From the NCBI RefSeq assembly GCF_051488665.1, contig NZ_JBPSEG010000013.1:38926-102925 (forward strand): a stretch of 64,000 bases of DNA. The letters are read 5' to 3'. Made by a program: the position numbers and the translations under genes. Within the stretch, counting starts at the first letter, position 1; each line of letters begins with the position of its first letter. A model generated the notes under the pieces. That model was not told where the DNA came from, made no database searches, and saw only the letters and a program-made list of their open reading frames with translations. Positions 62,613 to 64,000 of this stretch are shown here, piece by piece. This DNA is from Melioribacter sp051488665. GTDB lineage: Bacteria > Bacteroidota > Ignavibacteria > Ignavibacteriales > Melioribacteraceae.

Positions 62613-62743
62613 CTTGTTACTCCTAAAAATTATTTATTATAAATGAGGAGAAATTAATGCCTTCGCGGTGACTGCCCTGATTAAGACTATTAATAGGATA
62701 ATGTATCTTAAGATATAGAATTAATATTACAATGCCAATTAAT

Positions 62744-62905
62744 TTACCTGTTCATTGGAATTAGTTCGGCAATTTCAATAACGCCTTCGGCATCAAGCAA
62801 CGGGAATTCTTTAGCAATTTCTTCAGTTTTATGAATATTATCCGAATCCTTTTTAGGATCGCCCGATTTACCGTCGCCTATATACAACAAAATAAATTTC
62901 GACAT
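62744..62905 (-). pseudogene. 53-residue remnant of a YCII-domain protein
   Basis: A short frame with ATG at 62905, AAAGGACTGATA before it and stop TAA at 62746-62744. It reads MSKFILLYIGDGKSGDP, which looks like the start of a YCII/DGPF-domain protein, and ends AKEFPLLDAEGVIEIAEL, which looks like the end of one. About 60 middle residues, including the usual DGPF region, are missing without a frameshift. An internal in-frame deletion is the simplest reading; a genuine small protein is possible because start, ribosome binding site and frame are intact. SRPBCC and YCII genes are often neighbours, and the SRPBCC gene ends 20 bases upstream. Confidence 0.5.
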
Positions 62906-62925
62906 TATCAGTCCTTTCTGATTTT

Positions 62926-63357
62926 TTATTCCAGATAATTTTTAAGACTGTCGTTAATAAAATAATTCCATCCGCCGATGCAGCTTTCTCTTTTGAATTC
63001 TTCGATATCTTCGGGAAAATCTTCCTGAACGGTAACGGTAAGAATTAATCTGACCCGCTCTCCTTCTTCTTTAATGTAAAAATCCGTAGTCGACAATCCG
63101 CTGTAACCTTCGAACCGCCAGCCGTATGCAATTCGTTCGCCGGGAACAACTTCGGTCACTTCCCATTTATGCAAGAAATTTCTTCCGTTGCTTACAACAT
63201 TAAAGCTTGTTTTAAATCCTTTAACAGGTTTGAAATCCGGTATATTTTCGAAATACCATTTTTTCATTTCGTTAATATCCGTAAGGGCTTTCCATAAATC
63301 TGTTTTACTTGTATTAAAAACCTGTTCGACAATAATCGGTTTATCGCTTTTTTTCAT
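62926..63357 (-). CDS. SRPBCC (AHSA1/START-like) domain protein
   Basis: 143 residues. VEQVFNTSKTDLWKALTDINEMKKWYFE is the standard N-terminus of the AHSA1-type branch of SRPBCC ligand-binding proteins; the middle has WEVTEVVPGERIAYGWRFEGYSGLSTTDFYI and the C-terminal helix CIGGWNYFINDSLKNYLE. The cavity binds a hydrophobic ligand in known members; the ligand here is not known. AGGTTCTCC region precedes the start weakly. Upstream of the YCII remnant in one transcript. Confidence 0.88.
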   Translation of the reverse strand: MKKSDKPIIVEQVFNTSKTDLWKALTDINEMKKWYFENIPDFKPVKGFKTSFNVVSNGRNFLHKWEVTEVVPGERIAYGWRFEGYSGLSTTDFYIKEEGERVRLILTVTVQEDFPEDIEEFKRESCIGGWNYFINDSLKNYLE

Positions 63358-63416
63358 AAGGTTCTCCGTTTTTTAATTTAAGCTAAGAAGTAATTCGTTA
63401 ATTGCCAAATTTGTTT

Positions 63417-63528
63417 ATTGACAAATTGCAAGATTACAAAATTACAAGATTGCAAAATTGCAAGATTACAAGATTGCAAGATTACAAAATTGCAAGATTG
63501 CCAAATTACAAGATTGCAAGATTGCCAA
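63417..63528. repeat. 8-bp tandem repeat array, 14 units of ATTRCMAR
   Basis: Fourteen back-to-back 8-base units (ATTGCAAG, ATTACAAG, ATTGCAAA, ATTACAAA, ATTGCCAA and a first ATTGACAA). Only positions 4, 6 and 8 of the unit vary to any extent. The period is not a multiple of three, so the 8-residue repeats in the frames that cross it are a by-product. Stretches of this sort can change length by slipped-strand events. A palindrome TTTACAA-TC-TTGTAAA at 63662-63677 uses the same half-word. Confidence 0.95.
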
Positions 63529-63582
63529 ATTGTTCAGAAAGCTTTTTTATATCCAATTTTGGGAGTGGAGTTTGCAGATTAT

Positions 63583-64000
63583 CGCTTCGACAGGCTCAGC
63601 GACCACTGAGATGCAATAAAACTATTCTCGAATTATAGAATGATTTTGCCTTACATCTTTTTTTACAATCTTGTAAACTTTTACGGGACACAATCTTCGC
63701 TTCGACAAGCTCAGCGACCACGTGAACCTAGTGGAATCTTCGCTTCGACAAGCTCGGCGACCGCTTGCACCCGCCAGGATTATCGCTTCGACAGGCTCAG
63801 CGTCCGCTAAAACAATTCTACCCGTCGGAGTCGGGTGCGATTAAGACGTAACAGTATAACAATTTTATTGTCCGGATTTTCGGAGTGAGTCCGTCGACTG
63901 ACGGACGAACGGAGTCGCTTCGACAGGCTCAGCGACCGCTTGAACCTAGTGGAATCTTCGCTTCGACAGGCTCAGCGACCGCTTGAACCCGCCAGGATTA
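63583..64000. repeat. Six copies of a 22-bp CGCTTCGACARGCTCRGCGWCC-type repeat in composite units
   Basis: Core copies at 63583-63604, 63698-63719, 63741-63762, 63784-63805, 63916-63937 and 63959-63980, with 0-3 differences from CGCTTCGACAGGCTCAGCGACC. Each includes TCGCT...AGCGA (TCGCT starting 1 base before the core), able to form a 5-bp stem with an 11-base loop. Two larger units, 63698-63782 and 63916-64000, each hold two cores joined by GAACCTAGTGGAATCTT and end CCCGCCAGGATTA; by hand 79 of 85 bases agree. The array probably continues past the window. The remainder of 63358-64000 has no gene. Confidence 0.92.
63889..63906. repeat. Short perfect hairpin inside the repeat cluster
   Basis: GTCCGTC (63889-63895) and GACGGAC (63900-63906) pair around a 4-base loop. 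No T run follows, so it is not an obvious terminator. A second small stem, ACCCG/CGGGT, flanks TCGGAGT at 63820-63836. Both lie between the two 85-base composite repeats. Confidence 0.6.

Noticed and set aside
62650..62680. GAGGAG followed by ATG on the plus strand near 62659
   Set aside because: The frame closes after four codons (ATG CCT TCG CGG TGA). Chance match to a ribosome binding site.
63402..63638. Frames of 78 and 63 codons across the 8-bp tandem repeat
   Set aside because: They are made of the repeat in different frames (KLQDYKITRLQ pattern) and then read the 22-bp repeat as LSLRQAQRP. No start signal or family; a by-product of repeat DNA.
63583..64000. CRISPR array
   Set aside because: The repeat copies are irregularly spaced (21 to 110 bases), the intervening tails are themselves repeated rather than unique, and no cas genes are near.

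Overview
The window is a gene-dense, roughly 41-45% GC stretch of a bacterial chromosome. Gene content and protein style point to the Bacteroidota/Ignavibacteriota side, most like Melioribacter-type Ignavibacteria. The pointers are a PknB kinase fused to YCF48 repeats, a periplasmic DPP-IV type peptidase, UxaE-based hexuronate catabolism, weak Shine-Dalgarno sequences at many starts and a few TAnnTTTG-like boxes. The genus is my inference from memory of such genomes; no search was run.

Layout: (1) 1-10,790, minus strand: a hexuronate (glucuronate/galacturonate) cluster, exuT-uxaC-uxaE-kdgA-SDR fructuronate reductase-kdgK, closed by a terminator. It is followed by a LarA-superfamily Ni-pincer racemase/epimerase, gnd and the first half of transketolase. 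No mannonate dehydratase (uxuA) is visible. The LarA relative next to gnd/tkt suggests a possible mannonate-to-gluconate link into the pentose phosphate pathway. (2) 10,923-17,843, minus: xseA-xseB-dxs-oxidoreductase-phoB-phoR behind an exported protein. (3) 17,968-21,525, plus: surE, a VWA-type membrane protein, comF. (4) 21,529-36,309, mostly minus: argS, rsfS, LytR_C, ridA, phoH, LysM and coiled-coil envelope proteins, radC, guaA, gcvH, accC, accB, efp, a TPR protein, a PHP protein, dapF; mazG lies on the plus strand.

(5) 36,441-37,993, plus: an AT-rich type II restriction-modification pair. The nuclease strongly resembles BstYI (RGATCY), and the pair has the look of a recent insertion. 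(6) 37,997-43,846, minus: a MacAB-TolC-like export operon with two FtsX-type permeases. (7) 43,934-50,698, minus: CCA-adding/poly(A) polymerase-type enzyme, a membrane gluzincin-TPR protein, murA, and a PknB-YCF48 kinase. (8) 50,865-59,004, plus: tRNA-Leu(UAG) directly upstream of tig-clpP, a DPP-IV peptidase, a degenerate histidine kinase with three receiver domains, gltX. (9) 59,056-63,357, minus: glnS, a Cys-cluster protein, mscL with a zinc ribbon, a putative outer membrane protein, a 53-residue YCII-domain remnant and an SRPBCC protein. (10) 63,358-64,000: no gene; an 8-bp tandem repeat array and six copies of a 22-bp repeat within larger composite units.

The most interesting items are the LarA relative in the hexuronate cluster, the BstYI-like system, the triple-receiver pseudo-kinase, the gluzincin-TPR protein, a likely non-ATG start of phoH, and the repeat cluster at the right edge.
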